Part shown: positions 6,700 to 15,348 of the stretch, one piece after another
Numbering within the stretch: position 1 is the first letter of the stretch
Layout of the letters: every line of letters begins with the position of its first letter
Assembly (NCBI GenBank): GCA_946535225.1
Contig: CAMNDJ010000012.1
Location: 1-37,411, forward strand
DNA from: an uncultured Lachnospiraceae bacterium
GTDB lineage: Bacteria > Bacillota > Clostridia > Lachnospirales > Lachnospiraceae
Reading direction: 5' to 3'
DNA length: 37,411 nt
Translations under genes and position numbers: made by a program
Notes under the pieces: model-generated
What the model saw: only the letters and a program-made list of their open reading frames with translations
What the model was told of the DNA's origin: nothing
The model's database searches: none

Positions 6700-8094
6700 A
6701 TGTCAGTCATAGCAGCTTATATGGTACCGCACCCGCCGATGATCGTACCTGACGTCGGACAGGGAGATGAGAAGAGAGTGAGCCTGACTGTGGACTCATA
6801 TGATAAGGTAGCAAGACAGATCGCGCAGTACAAGCCTGACACGATCGTCATATCCAGCCCGCACACTGTCATGTACAGTGATTATTTTCATATATCACCG
6901 GGTCGAAGAGCGAGGGGTTCTTTTGCACGCTTCCGGGCACCTGGAGTGAAATTTGATGTGGATTATGATACGGAACTTGTAAGCCGTATAGAGTATCTTG
7001 CGGACAGAGAAGACATCGCTGCAGGAACATTGGGCGAAAAGGATGCCGAACTTGATCACGGAGTGATGGTTCCGTTATATTTTATCAATAAATATTACAC
7101 AAACTATAAGCTGGTGCGCATCGGATTGTCAGGTCTTCCTCTTAATGAGCATTACAGGCTGGGAATGAAGATAGCACAGGCTACCGAGGAACTTGACAGA
7201 CGTGTCATATATGTGGGCAGCGGAGATCTCTCGCATAAGCTTCAGACCTACGGGCCTTACGGATACGCACCTGAAGGTCCCGAGTATGACAAGAGGATAA
7301 TGGATGTATGCGGCAGAGCGGCATTTGAAGAACTCTTTGATTTTGATGAGAGCTTCTGCGACAAAGCTGCTGAATGCGGCCACAGGTCCTTTGTGATGAT
7401 GGCGGGAGCACTTGACGGAAAAGCGCTCAAGACGACCTGCTTTTCGCATGAAGATGTGACCGGTGTAGGATATGGCATATGCTCATATGAAGTGACAGGT
7501 ACGGATTCAGACAGACATTTCCTGGACTCGTACTTAAACAGGAAGAGATCTGCACTGGATGATACACAGTCAAGATCCGATGCCTATGTACAGCTTGCCC
7601 GCAGGTCACTTGAGCATTACATCCGAACGGGCAGTGAACTGATGCTTAAGGACTGCGAAGATATCGTATTGCCCGAGATGAGACAGACAAGAGCGGGTGC
7701 ATTCGTATCAATACACGAGCATGGGAGGTTAAGGGGCTGTATAGGAACGATACTTCCTACTACGGGTAACCTTGCTGAAGAGATACTTCAGAACGCTGTG
7801 AGCGCATCCACCAGGGATCCGCGATTCGATCCGATAGAAGAGAGCGAACTTCCCTGGCTTGAGATCAACGTAGATGTCCTAAGCGAACCCGAACCCATAG
7901 ATGCCGAGGATAAGCTGGATCCCAGGAAATACGGTGTGATAGTCACAAACGGTTATAAGAGGGGACTGTTACTTCCGGATATAGACGGCGTAGATACTAT
8001 AGAAGAGCAGATATCGATAGCCAGACGCAAGGGCGGGATAGGAGACAACGAGCCCGTAAAGCTTGAGAGATTCACCGTAACACGGCATGTTTAG
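6700..8094 (+). CDS. amrA: AmmeMemoRadiSam fusion protein: Memo/class III dioxygenase-like plus AMMECR1
   Basis: The 464-residue product has two domains. Residues 1-265 are a Memo/LigB-type fold related to class III extradiol dioxygenases, with candidate metal histidines H11 (VPHPP), H55 (SSPHT), H120 (ELDHGVMVPL) and H179 (GDLSH). Residues 291-464 are an AMMECR1 domain with its hallmark LRGCIGT (344-350) and TRDPRF (371-376). The two halves, often separate genes elsewhere, are fused, implying direct contact. The gene follows amrS closely and has GGAGG at about 6689-6693. The fold and system call are firm; the reaction is unknown. Confidence 0.92.
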   Translation: MSVIAAYMVPHPPMIVPDVGQGDEKRVSLTVDSYDKVARQIAQYKPDTIVISSPHTVMYSDYFHISPGRRARGSFARFRAPGVKFDVDYDTELVSRIEYLADREDIAAGTLGEKDAELDHGVMVPLYFINKYYTNYKLVRIGLSGLPLNEHYRLGMKIAQATEELDRRVIYVGSGDLSHKLQTYGPYGYAPEGPEYDKRIMDVCGRAAFEELFDFDESFCDKAAECGHRSFVMMAGALDGKALKTTCFSHEDVTGVGYGICSYEVTGTDSDRHFLDSYLNRKRSALDDTQSRSDAYVQLARRSLEHYIRTGSELMLKDCEDIVLPEMRQTRAGAFVSIHEHGRLRGCIGTILPTTGNLAEEILQNAVSASTRDPRFDPIEESELPWLEINVDVLSEPEPIDAEDKLDPRKYGVIVTNGYKRGLLLPDIDGVDTIEEQISIARRKGGIGDNEPVKLERFTVTRHV

Positions 8095-8132
8095 CGGGTT
8101 TATGATTTGTTAATAAAGTTTATGAAAAGTTG

Positions 8133-8159
8133 TTAGCACTCGCCCTTGACGAGTGCTAA
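8133..8159 (+). promoter_or_regulatory. CIRCE element (HrcA operator)
   Basis: TTAGCACTC (8133-8141) and GAGTGCTAA (8151-8159) form a perfect inverted repeat with a nine-base spacer, exactly the CIRCE consensus bound by the heat-shock repressor HrcA. It overlaps the -35 region of the hsp20 promoter. Confidence 0.97.
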
Positions 8160-8174
8160 CAATGGTGGTATAAC
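8146..8174 (+). promoter_or_regulatory. hsp20 promoter (sigma-A type)
   Basis: TTGACG (8146-8151) and TATAAC (8169-8174) are separated by 17 bases. The -35 lies inside the CIRCE element, so HrcA binding and RNA polymerase binding should be mutually exclusive. The transcript would have a leader of about 100 bases before ATG 8279. Confidence 0.85.
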
Positions 8175-8278
8175 ATAATCGAACAAAGGGAAAAGGAGTT
8201 GCCGGATACAGGAAGCAGCTTCCGTACCCGGGTCAATAAGCTTTAATGAGAATGATATAGAGTAAGGAGGTAAGGATT

Positions 8279-8734
8279 ATGTTAGCACCTAGTATTTTTG
8301 GAGAGAATCTTTTTGATGACTGGTTTGGTTTTCCTACATTCCCGGAATTCACGGATATGGATCGTACAGAGAAGAAGCTCTACGGAAGACATGCTGACCG
8401 CCTTATGAAGACGGATGTTCATGAGCATGATGATCATTATGAGATCGATATCGATCTTCCGGGATTCAAGAAAGAAGATATAGGCCTTGAACTGAATAAC
8501 GGTTATCTGACAGTCACTGCCACCAAGGATATGAGCCAGGATGAGAATGACAAGAAGGGTAAACTGATAAGACAGGAGAGGTATTCAGGTTCTATGCAGA
8601 GGAGCTTCTACGTAGGTGACAACCTCGATGAGGATGATATCAAGGCTGCATTCAAGCACGGCGTGCTCAACCTTAGTGTACCTAAGGCTGCGGCCAAGAT
8701 ACCTGAGAAGAAGACGATTATGATAGAGGGCTGA
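8279..8734 (+). CDS. hsp20: Hsp20/alpha-crystallin small heat-shock protein
   Basis: The 151-residue protein begins with LAPSIFGENLFDDWFGFP, a typical N-terminal stretch, followed by an alpha-crystallin domain (about 43-145). Conserved features include YEIDIDLPGFKKEDI, the LNNGYLTVTA strand and a late GVLNLSVPK segment. Small heat-shock proteins hold unfolding proteins in a refoldable state without using ATP. Strong RBS AAGGAGG at 8264-8270 precedes ATG 8279. The upstream CIRCE element makes it part of the HrcA regulon, and a terminator follows, so it is probably monocistronic. Confidence 0.95.
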   Translation: MLAPSIFGENLFDDWFGFPTFPEFTDMDRTEKKLYGRHADRLMKTDVHEHDDHYEIDIDLPGFKKEDIGLELNNGYLTVTATKDMSQDENDKKGKLIRQERYSGSMQRSFYVGDNLDEDDIKAAFKHGVLNLSVPKAAAKIPEKKTIMIEG

Positions 8735-8782
8735 TGTCCTCGTTCCGACCCGGTATGGTCGGGTGAATGTTACTTAATGAGC

Positions 8783-8817
8783 AAGGGCTGTTGTCATATG
8801 GACGACAGCCCTTTAAT
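8783..8817 (+). terminator. Rho-independent terminator after hsp20
   Basis: AAGGGCTGTTGTC (8783-8795) pairs with GACGACAGCCCTT (8801-8813) through a five-base loop, one G-T pair included, followed by a short T-rich tail and a longer T run at 8825-8830. A frame opening at 8777 runs through this hairpin, one reason to reject that start for the next gene. Confidence 0.82.
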
Positions 8818-8852
8818 AATGCGCTTTTTTGTCTACCCTACTTGCCGGAAAT

Positions 8853-8862
8853 ATGGTAAAAT
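8853..8862 (+). promoter_or_regulatory. Extended -10 promoter, possibly giving a leaderless mRNA
   Basis: ATGGTAAAAT (8853-8862) contains a TGn extended -10 (TAAAAT at 8857-8862). Transcription seven bases downstream would start at about 8869, next to ATG 8870. No ribosome binding site lies before that ATG. The promoter call rests on sequence similarity only. Confidence 0.35.
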
Positions 8863-8869
8863 CTCTATT

Positions 8870-10252
8870 ATGGCACGTAAAAAGAAAAACGATCCCGTTA
8901 ATGGTAATAAAACAGAGAATAAAGATCGGGAGGTTGCGACAGTTACAGGGCGTAATTCATCCCGTCTTAAGCCATATTCATCGGACAGGGTGATCAGATG
9001 GGACAGACTGGATAATACGGCCAATCTCTTCCCTGCCATAGCCGGAGAAAATGCGACCAATGTATATCGCATCAGTGTGACTTTGTTTGAAAAGATAGAT
9101 CCGGAGAGGCTGCAGAAGGCATTGGATATCATCCTTCCCAAGATGGACGGATTCAATGTAAGGCTCAGAAAGGGTTTTTTCTGGTTTTATTTCGAAGAAA
9201 ACGGCAAACCCGCTCCCCGGGTCACAGCCGAGAATACGTTCCCGTGCAGATTTATAAGGGCTAACAGAAATCACAGCTATCTTTTTCGTGTGACTTATTA
9301 TGACAAACGGATCAATCTTGAGGTTTTCCATGTGCTCACAGACGGTATGGGAGGCATCAATTTCTTAAGAGAACTCACATATCAGTACCTCCGCCTTTCC
9401 CATGAAGAACTCGCAGGGGAAGGAGATGCTTTTGATGATGACACATCTCTTAACTTAGATGACAGTTTCGTCAGGAATTACAAAGCGTTCAAGCCCAGAG
9501 GATTTGAGCGTAAGAAGGCATATCTGATCAAAGCGGAGAAACTGCCCGAGGGAGAATTCGGACTTATGCACGGATATCTTCCGATCGCTCAGATGAAGGA
9601 AGTGTGCAAAAAATACGATGTATCCGTCAACACATATCTCGTTGCCGATTTTGCATACAGCGTATATGTTTCGTGCCTTAAGAAGGGAGCATCGGATAAG
9701 CCGATAAGGATCGCCGTTCCGGTCAATTTAAGACCTTACTATGATTCCAACACAACCAAGAACTTCTTCATGATGGTTTCTGCGGAATTTCATCCGGATG
9801 ATAAAGAATACAGCTTTGAAGAGGTATTAAGGATAATAGACTCAAGCTTAAAGAGTCAGATCAACAAAGAACACCTTGAGGATCTTTTCTCGTACGGAGT
9901 GGGTAATCAGCAGAATCTTGCACTCAGACTTTTCCCTCTTCCTATCAAGATAGTTGCAATGAGGATAGTATACAATCAGTCGGCTCTTGCCAATACCACG
10001 ACAGTTACCAATATAGGCAAGATCCGGATCGATGAAAGGTATGAGCCTTATATCGAAAGGTTCCACGCCAATATAGCCATGTCCAAAGGCCAGTATCTCA
10101 AAGGTACGATATGTGCCTTCAGAGATGATTATGTATTTACTTTCAGTACGGTCTATGCCGATACGTCTGTTGAGCGCGTGTTCTTCAAACAGCTTAAGTC
10201 AGACGGTGTGGACGTACGTATAGAGACTAACGGAGTGTTCGTAAATCAATGA
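8870..10252 (+). CDS. Condensation/acyltransferase-fold protein (HxxxDG)
   Basis: The 460-residue product resembles the chloramphenicol-acetyltransferase-like superfamily that includes alcohol acetyltransferases, PapA proteins and NRPS condensation domains. The active-site motif HVLTDG has H154, D158 and G159, and substrate-channel segments such as VPVNLRPYY are recognisable. The first 30-40 residues are charged and low-complexity. A frame extends upstream to ATG 8777 but crosses the hsp20 terminator; ATG 8870 (MARKKK) is the likelier start. The stop overlaps the start of the zinc-ribbon membrane protein (ATGA), so the two are coupled. Acyl donor and acceptor are unknown. Confidence 0.8.
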   Translation: MARKKKNDPVNGNKTENKDREVATVTGRNSSRLKPYSSDRVIRWDRLDNTANLFPAIAGENATNVYRISVTLFEKIDPERLQKALDIILPKMDGFNVRLRKGFFWFYFEENGKPAPRVTAENTFPCRFIRANRNHSYLFRVTYYDKRINLEVFHVLTDGMGGINFLRELTYQYLRLSHEELAGEGDAFDDDTSLNLDDSFVRNYKAFKPRGFERKKAYLIKAEKLPEGEFGLMHGYLPIAQMKEVCKKYDVSVNTYLVADFAYSVYVSCLKKGASDKPIRIAVPVNLRPYYDSNTTKNFFMMVSAEFHPDDKEYSFEEVLRIIDSSLKSQINKEHLEDLFSYGVGNQQNLALRLFPLPIKIVAMRIVYNQSALANTTTVTNIGKIRIDERYEPYIERFHANIAMSKGQYLKGTICAFRDDYVFTFSTVYADTSVERVFFKQLKSDGVDVRIETNGVFVNQ

Positions 10253-10920
10253 GCAGATGCAGCAAATGTGATATCGAGATCTTAGATAATACAATGGAAT
10301 GTCCTCTCTGCCACAGTGTCCTTAAGGGAGATGAGCAGAGAACGGATACTCCTTCGATGTATCCGAATGCTGCACGTATAGTGCGTAAGTTTAAGTTTGT
10401 GGAGAGGCTTGTATTGTTTGCGTCCGTTATGGCGATGGGAGCACTTATACTGGCCAATTTCATAGGCAGACCCTTCGTGGCGTGGACGGTCATCATAGGG
10501 CTCATACTCGTATATACCAATGTATTGCTGCGTCTTACGATCACCGGTAAGGTCGGATACATATCCAAGACTCTGGTGCTCACTTTCCTTGCCGTGGGGA
10601 TACTCATCGGCATAGATGCGCTCACGGGATACAAAAGGTGGTCGCTTAATGTGATACTTCCTTCGGCCATATTGTTACTTAGTCTGGTCGTTTTTATACT
10701 GATATTCGTTAATTTCCGAAACTGGCAGAGTTATATACCCATGGAGATATTCATGGTGGTGCTGTCACTGGCACTCATCGCGATGTATCTTGTGGGGATC
10801 ATCACCTATCCCAATATAGTCTATATCGCGACTGCGGTATCGGGACTGTTACTCGCGGGGACGGTGATACTCGGCGGAGACAGGGCCAAGAGAGAATTAC
10901 AGAGAAGATTTCATGTTTGA
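10249..10920 (+). CDS. Zinc-ribbon membrane protein (DUF6320-like)
   Basis: The 223-residue protein starts with a four-cysteine zinc ribbon (C4, C7, C18, C21: CSKC...CPLC). About six membrane helices follow from residue 55 to 210 and it ends in a basic tail (KRELQRRF). It matches my memory of DUF6320-type proteins in Lachnospiraceae that accompany acyltransferase-like genes. The start overlaps the acyltransferase stop by four bases, a strong sign of joint production. A plausible role is anchoring or supplying substrate to the acyltransferase, but this is inference. Confidence 0.75.
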   Translation: MSRCSKCDIEILDNTMECPLCHSVLKGDEQRTDTPSMYPNAARIVRKFKFVERLVLFASVMAMGALILANFIGRPFVAWTVIIGLILVYTNVLLRLTITGKVGYISKTLVLTFLAVGILIGIDALTGYKRWSLNVILPSAILLLSLVVFILIFVNFRNWQSYIPMEIFMVVLSLALIAMYLVGIITYPNIVYIATAVSGLLLAGTVILGGDRAKRELQRRFHV

Positions 10921-10986
10921 TCCGCCTTATGACCTGAGATCGTAGTCGGGGCAGGAGTTTATACAGATCGTATTTGGAGGGATAAG

Positions 10987-12594
10987 ATGCAGGGTAAGGC
11001 TGTATCCGAAGGCATAGCCATCGGGATACTAACCATATATCGTAAGAGAAGGCAGCACATGCAGGATCTTGAATACAGAGGGAGTGTTGCAGAGATAAGC
11101 AGATTTGCTCTCGCAAGAAGCAATACCAGACGTGATCTTGAGAATCTGCGCCTCAAGGCATCAATGGAAGAGAACGAGACCAATGTCGCGCTTTTGGGTT
11201 CGTATATGGTCATGCTTGATGATCCTGCCTTTATCGGGACCGTAGAACGGCGTATAACGAACAAACATATGCCGGCGGAGCTTGCGGTCATAAGCGCCAG
11301 GGACAAGATATACTCGCTGTTTAAGGGCATGGATGATGAGTACATGAAGGCGAGGGCCGAGGATATACAGGATATCAGTGACAGAGTGCTCGATAATCTG
11401 GCGGAGAATAAGAGGCTGCCCGATGAATACGAAAGTGATGTGATACTTCTGGCCGAAGATTTGACTCCAAGCGATACTATGCAGCTTGACCGCGACAGGA
11501 TACTCGGCTTTGTGACAAGACGCGGATCGGGTCTGTCGCATACAGCCATCATCGCACGTTCCATGAACATCCCGGCAGCAGTAGCACTTGATTATCCCAA
11601 GGACTGTGAAGGCAAACTTGCGATACTCGACGGTTATTCGGGCGAACTGATCATAGATCCTTCCGAGGAAGTACTTAAGCATTACAGAGACAGGAAGGCC
11701 GAGATTGAAAAGAGAGCTGAGGCACTGAATGAACTGCGCATGCAGCCCAGTGTCACGGCAAACGGCAAGCACATAGGTCTGCTTGCCAATGTCGGCAGTG
11801 TTGAAGATGTAAAGAAGGCGATAGAGTTCGGATGTGAGGGGATAGGCCTTTTCCGTACCGAACTGTTCTATCTTGACAGGGATGATTATCCGACAGAAGA
11901 AGAGCAATATGACACTTATGTCGAATGCGTCAGAGCGCTGGAGGGCAGAGAACTCGTCATCCGCACGATCGACATAGGCGCAGACAAGCAGGAAGCCTAC
12001 ATGCAGATGAAGCATGAGGACAATCCGGCCATGGGAATGAGAGCCGTCAGGTACTGTCTCGGTCACAAGGATGTGTTCAGAACACAGTTAAGAGCGATCT
12101 ACAGAGCGGCTGTGCACGGACGGGTATCGATCCTTCTTCCGATGATCATATCAATAGAAGAGATATGGCAGGTCCGCTCGATAATGAATGAAGTCAGAGC
12201 AGACCTTGAGCGAGAGGGCAGGGAATTCGGAGACTGTCGCTTCGGTGTAATGATAGAGACACCGGCTGCGGCGATGATCTCGGATCTGCTGGCTAATGAG
12301 GTTGACTTCTTCTCAATAGGTACCAACGATCTGACCCAGTATACTCTGGCAGTTGACAGACAGAATACAGAGCTTGATTTCATATGCGATTATCATCATC
12401 AGGCCATCTTAAGGTTCTTACAGATGATCATAAATAACGGACATAACGGCGGTTGCTCGGTGTGTGTATGCGGCGAGCTTGCGGCGGATACATCATTTAC
12501 CGGGGAATTACTTAAGATGGGAGTCGATGAACTCTCTGTGGCTCCCGGATCTCTCTTAAGAGTCAAGCAGGCGATACGCGGCACTTCTCTTTGA
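10987..12594 (+). CDS. ptsI: PTS enzyme I (phosphoenolpyruvate-protein phosphotransferase)
   Basis: The 535-residue cytoplasmic enzyme transfers phosphate from phosphoenolpyruvate to HPr, the first step of PTS sugar uptake. The phosphorylated histidine is H185 in [12 protein letters not shown]. The PEP-binding barrel carries [32 protein letters not shown] and the active-site cysteine in CGELAAD. It is about 40 residues shorter than E. coli enzyme I, and the usual GGxTSH signature reads GSGLSH, mild deviations that leave key residues in place. GGAGG (10977-10981) precedes ATG 10987. No HPr gene is nearby. Confidence 0.93.
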   Translation: MQGKAVSEGIAIGILTIYRKRRQHMQDLEYRGSVAEISRFALARSNTRRDLENLRLKASMEENETNVALLGSYMVMLDDPAFIGTVERRITNKHMPAELAVISARDKIYSLFKGMDDEYMKARAEDIQDISDRVLDNLAENKRLPDEYESDVILLAEDLTPSDTMQLDRDRILGFVTRRGSGLSHTAIIARSMNIPAAVALDYPKDCEGKLAILDGYSGELIIDPSEEVLKHYRDRKAEIEKRAEALNELRMQPSVTANGKHIGLLANVGSVEDVKKAIEFGCEGIGLFRTELFYLDRDDYPTEEEQYDTYVECVRALEGRELVIRTIDIGADKQEAYMQMKHEDNPAMGMRAVRYCLGHKDVFRTQLRAIYRAAVHGRVSILLPMIISIEEIWQVRSIMNEVRADLEREGREFGDCRFGVMIETPAAAMISDLLANEVDFFSIGTNDLTQYTLAVDRQNTELDFICDYHHQAILRFLQMIINNGHNGGCSVCVCGELAADTSFTGELLKMGVDELSVAPGSLLRVKQAIRGTSL

Positions 12595-12667
12595 GTGTTT
12601 GCCCCGGATTTGTGTACAGTCTCAAATACACAGAACTAAAAACAATGTTTTTTCAGAAAGGGATACC

Positions 12668-13102
12668 ATGCAGAAGATAAGGATCAAATATTTTACCGAC
12701 AAGATCGAGAAACTCACTTATATCGACGGCAAGTCTGACTGGATAGACCTAAGATGTGCCGAGGATATCGACCTTAAGCAGGGTGAGTGGAAGCTGATCC
12801 CCCTGGGAGTTGCGATGCAGCTTCCCAAAGGGTACGAGGCGCATATCGTGCCGCGCAGCTCGACTTTTAAGAACTTCGGGATCATCCAGACCAACCATCA
12901 GGGTGTTGTGGACTGCTCGTACTGCGGAGACAACGACCAGTGGTTCATGCCGGTCCTGGCCATGAGAGATACGCATATAAGTGTCAACGACAGGATATGC
13001 CAGTTCCGTATCATGGAGAATCAGCCGAAGATCGAATTCGAGGAGACGGATCATTTAGAGGGTCAGGACAGAGGAGGTTTCGGTTCAACGGGCAAACAGT
13101 AG
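12668..13102 (+). CDS. dut: dUTP diphosphatase
   Basis: The 144-residue protein is a trimeric-type dUTPase that hydrolyses dUTP to dUMP, keeping uracil out of DNA. The five motifs are recognisable: [36 protein letters not shown] and the C-terminal RGGFGSTGK arm. Motifs 1 and 3 deviate from the common AGxDLxA and GxIDxxYxG, so use of dCTP or other substrates cannot be excluded. An open frame reaches back to TTG 12599, but ATG 12668 with AAAGGGA upstream is the proper start. Confidence 0.9.
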   Translation: MQKIRIKYFTDKIEKLTYIDGKSDWIDLRCAEDIDLKQGEWKLIPLGVAMQLPKGYEAHIVPRSSTFKNFGIIQTNHQGVVDCSYCGDNDQWFMPVLAMRDTHISVNDRICQFRIMENQPKIEFEETDHLEGQDRGGFGSTGKQ

Positions 13103-13128
13103 ACAAATACTTCGTTATGGAGTATAAC
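13100..13128 (+). promoter_or_regulatory. Promoter for the vanW-mrp operon
   Basis: TAGACA (13100-13105), overlapping the dut stop codon, and TATAAC (13123-13128) are spaced by 17 bases. Each differs from consensus at one position. It lies about 40 bases before ATG 13167 and is the best candidate promoter for the ten-gene cluster that follows. Confidence 0.5.
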
Positions 13129-13166
13129 AATAATCTGAGGGTATAAGCAAAACAAGAAGGATAATT

Positions 13167-13871
13167 ATGAAAAGATCATTGCGATTGAGCCTTTTGACGG
13201 CTCTTGTGATACTCATCGCCGTGGCGAACAGTCTGATCACGGTGATGCCTGCACATGCCGAGCAGCCACAGGTCGTCCTGACACAGGAACAGATAGATCA
13301 GATAGCACAGATACTGTATCAGCAGTCATTGCAGCAGCAATCGGCACAGACGACATCACCTGCAGCACCTGCGCAGACAGAATTGCCGGCAGTAACGGGA
13401 GCCGGATTGCCTGACACTTCGGGTTATTCGCTTCTCGGAACCTATTCGACCAATTATAATGCCAAGATCCCGAGAGCCACCAATGTGAGCATTGCGGCAA
13501 ACAGGATCAACGGCTATGTCTTAAATCCCGGAGATCTGTTCTCTTTTACGACAGTGATCCTTCCCAGGACGGCGGCAAACGGTTATGTGTCTGCTCCCGT
13601 CATAGTGAACAAGGAATTCGTTCCGGGAATGGGCGGAGGCATATGCCAGGTTTCATCTACATTGTATGCGTGCATGGTGACCTGCGGAGTTCCCGCACTG
13701 GAGAGACACCCTCATTCATTGCCCGTATCTTATATCCCTGCGGGTATGGATGCTACGATATCCGGAACAGCAGTGGATCTTAAGTTTACCAATCCCTACG
13801 ATCGACCGATGATGATCTCGGCCACGCCGGACAACGGCAAGCTGACCGTCGGATTGTGGCTTCGGAATTAG
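13167..13871 (+). CDS. Secreted VanW-domain protein
   Basis: The 234-residue protein has a signal peptide (basic start, hydrophobic core, AHA cleavage site at about residue 31) and a Gln/Ala/Pro-rich linker (32-75). A VanW domain (about 83-225) follows, with YSTNYNAKIPRATN, GYVLNPGDLFSF and GGGICQVSSTLY. VanW-domain proteins occur in vancomycin-resistance clusters and as cell-wall-associated proteins, with no settled biochemical function. This one appears exported. It ends 17 bases before mrpE and so is probably cotranscribed with the antiporter genes, an unexpected partnership. Confidence 0.88.
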   Translation: MKRSLRLSLLTALVILIAVANSLITVMPAHAEQPQVVLTQEQIDQIAQILYQQSLQQQSAQTTSPAAPAQTELPAVTGAGLPDTSGYSLLGTYSTNYNAKIPRATNVSIAANRINGYVLNPGDLFSFTTVILPRTAANGYVSAPVIVNKEFVPGMGGGICQVSSTLYACMVTCGVPALERHPHSLPVSYIPAGMDATISGTAVDLKFTNPYDRPMMISATPDNGKLTVGLWLRN

Positions 13872-13888
13872 TATCACAGAGGCATAAG

Positions 13889-14374
13889 ATGCTTATATTT
13901 TTATTCTTTGTATGGATAATCTTTAACGGCAGGCTGACAGCAGAGATAGCGCTCATAGGCGCACTTGTGTCAGTCTGTATATATTTTTTTATCTGTAAGT
14001 TCATGGGCTATTCCGTGAAGATCGATATCTTTGCGCTTCGAAACGCAGGATTCATGTTCAGATATTTCGCCATCCTTGCGGTTGAGATCGTTAAGGCCAA
14101 TTTCTCTGTTGTCAAAATGATAATGAGTTCCAGATATGACGTCGAGCCTGCGATAGTCAGTTTCGATACGGATTTCAAGACCGATTCGGCCAGGGTCATG
14201 CTTGCCAACAGCATCACTCTGACTCCCGGTACTATAACCGTTTCCGTGGAGGGAGACAGGTTCACCGTGCACTGTCTTGATAAGAGCCTTGCAGAGGGTA
14301 TCACGGATTCAGTATTCGTGCGCATGCTCCATGAGTTTGAAGAAAGGTGGGACAGGATCTATGGTGATCGATAA
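13889..14374 (+). CDS. mrpE: Mrp/Mnh antiporter subunit E (MbhA-like)
   Basis: The 161-residue protein has two to three N-terminal membrane segments and a soluble C-terminal half containing ANSITLTPGTITV, the hallmark of MrpE/MnhE. Subunit E is a small accessory component of the multisubunit Na+/H+ antiporter. The reading frame opens at GTG 13856 inside vanW, but ATG 13889 with AGAGG at 13878-13882 is the natural start. Its 3' end overlaps mrpF by 14 bases. Confidence 0.92.
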   Translation: MLIFLFFVWIIFNGRLTAEIALIGALVSVCIYFFICKFMGYSVKIDIFALRNAGFMFRYFAILAVEIVKANFSVVKMIMSSRYDVEPAIVSFDTDFKTDSARVMLANSITLTPGTITVSVEGDRFTVHCLDKSLAEGITDSVFVRMLHEFEERWDRIYGDR

Positions 14375-14678
14375 TGTATACAGATCGATATACATGTTTG
14401 TGATAATCTTTCTGGCTGTATGCCTGTTCGCCTGCCTCATAAGGGCCATTAAAGGACCGAGGATAGCTGACAGGATCGTTGCCGTCAATATGATGGGTAC
14501 CATGGTCATGGTAATAATGACAGCACTGTCACTTATGTTGAAGGAGAGTTATCTTGTTGATATCTCACTGATCTATGCGATGATCAGTTTCATCGCTGTC
14601 GTCGTCATCACCAAGGTTTATATAGGTATATATGAAGAGAGGAAGGCGGCAAGACGAAGAAAGGGGGATGCGGATTGA
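14361..14678 (+). CDS. mrpF: Mrp/Mnh antiporter subunit F (MbhB-like)
   Basis: The 105-residue protein has three membrane helices with the MrpF motif RAIKGPRIADRIVAVNMMG between the first and second and a charged C-terminus. The open frame extends upstream to 14277, but ATG 14361 (overlapping the end of mrpE) gives the normal family length. In Mrp complexes F sits with E and G as a small peripheral membrane group. Confidence 0.92.
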   Translation: MVIDNVYRSIYMFVIIFLAVCLFACLIRAIKGPRIADRIVAVNMMGTMVMVIMTALSLMLKESYLVDISLIYAMISFIAVVVITKVYIGIYEERKAARRRKGDAD

Positions 14679-14679
14679 T

Positions 14680-15000
14680 ATGGAATGGATAAGACTGATA
14701 GCGGGCGGTGCATTTCTGCTCATTGGACTCATCATCTTCGTCGTGGAAGTATATGGCGTATTTCATATGAAATATGTGCTCAACCGGATGCAGGCTGCAG
14801 CCCTTGGAGATACTCTGGGACTGAGCTCTTCTCTCATTGGACTTATGATATACTCGGGCTTTAACATGACTACGCTCAAGATAGCCCTGATAGTGATATT
14901 CCTGTGGTTCTCTTCACCCGTGGCATCTCACCTTCTTGCCAAGCTTGAAGTAACTACTAATGAGGACATAGATACATATGCGGACAGGTATTCAGTCTGA
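14680..15000 (+). CDS. mrpG: Mrp/Mnh antiporter subunit G (MbhC-like)
   Basis: The 106-residue protein has three membrane helices and the MrpG pattern GVFHMKYVLNRMQAAALGDT and LGLSSSLIGLM. ATG 14680 begins one base after the mrpF stop, with AAGGGGG at 14661-14667 as ribosome binding site. ATG 14668 is in frame but would touch that site. It continues the E-F-G gene order. Confidence 0.9.
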   Translation: MEWIRLIAGGAFLLIGLIIFVVEVYGVFHMKYVLNRMQAAALGDTLGLSSSLIGLMIYSGFNMTTLKIALIVIFLWFSSPVASHLLAKLEVTTNEDIDTYADRYSV

Positions 15001-15036
15001 TGAGGAAGCCCTGACAGGCGTATAAGGAGGTCATTC

Positions 15037-15348
15037 ATGACGGTATTACAGATCATATTACTGCTGTTTCTTCTGATCTGTGCGATAAGCGTTAGCATAA
15101 CCAAGGATCTGCTCAATGCGATCCTCATATATATGTCGTTTTCACTCATAATGTCGATCATTTGGGTGACATTGGAGTCTCCGGACCTGGCTATCACCGA
15201 GGCTGCGGTCGGAGCGGGTGTTACCAGTGTGCTCTTCTTTGTGACGCTCAAGAAGATACATGCGATCAATATAGAGAAAGGTACAAAAGAACTTGCCGAT
15301 ACTGATATCAATACGGAAGAAGTGGATGGATTAGATGAGCAGGCGTAA
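15037..15348 (+). CDS. MbhD-like subunit (DUF4040; MrpA C-terminal part as a separate protein)
   Basis: The 103-residue protein has three membrane helices and the motif SPDLAITEAAVGAGVTSVLFF, matching MbhD and the corresponding C-terminal region of MrpA. In Bacillus this region is fused to the large MrpA chain; here it is free-standing, as in archaeal Mbh complexes. An AGGAGG site precedes ATG 15037, and its end overlaps the next start by 14 bases. The C-terminal 25 residues are acidic and soluble. Confidence 0.88.
   Translation: MTVLQIILLLFLLICAISVSITKDLLNAILIYMSFSLIMSIIWVTLESPDLAITEAAVGAGVTSVLFFVTLKKIHAINIEKGTKELADTDINTEEVDGLDEQA

Noticed and set aside
8777-8869. Upstream extension of the acyltransferase frame to ATG 8777
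   Set aside because: The extension passes through a strong terminator hairpin and encodes an uncharacteristic Cys-rich peptide. ATG 8870 begins the plausible protein.
11161-12066. 301-codon open frame on the minus strand
   Set aside because: It is wholly opposite PTS enzyme I, whose catalytic motifs are intact. The antisense product has no motif and is rich in Cys, His and Tyr, as shadow frames are.
12611-12656. Inverted repeats TGTGTA/TACACA and AAAAACA/TGTTTTT between ptsI and dut
   Set aside because: The stems are short and the second has almost no loop. Neither forms a convincing terminator or operator.
12599-12667. Upstream extension of the dUTPase frame to TTG 12599
   Set aside because: dUTPases begin a few residues before the first strand. 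ATG 12668 has a ribosome binding site and gives the normal length.
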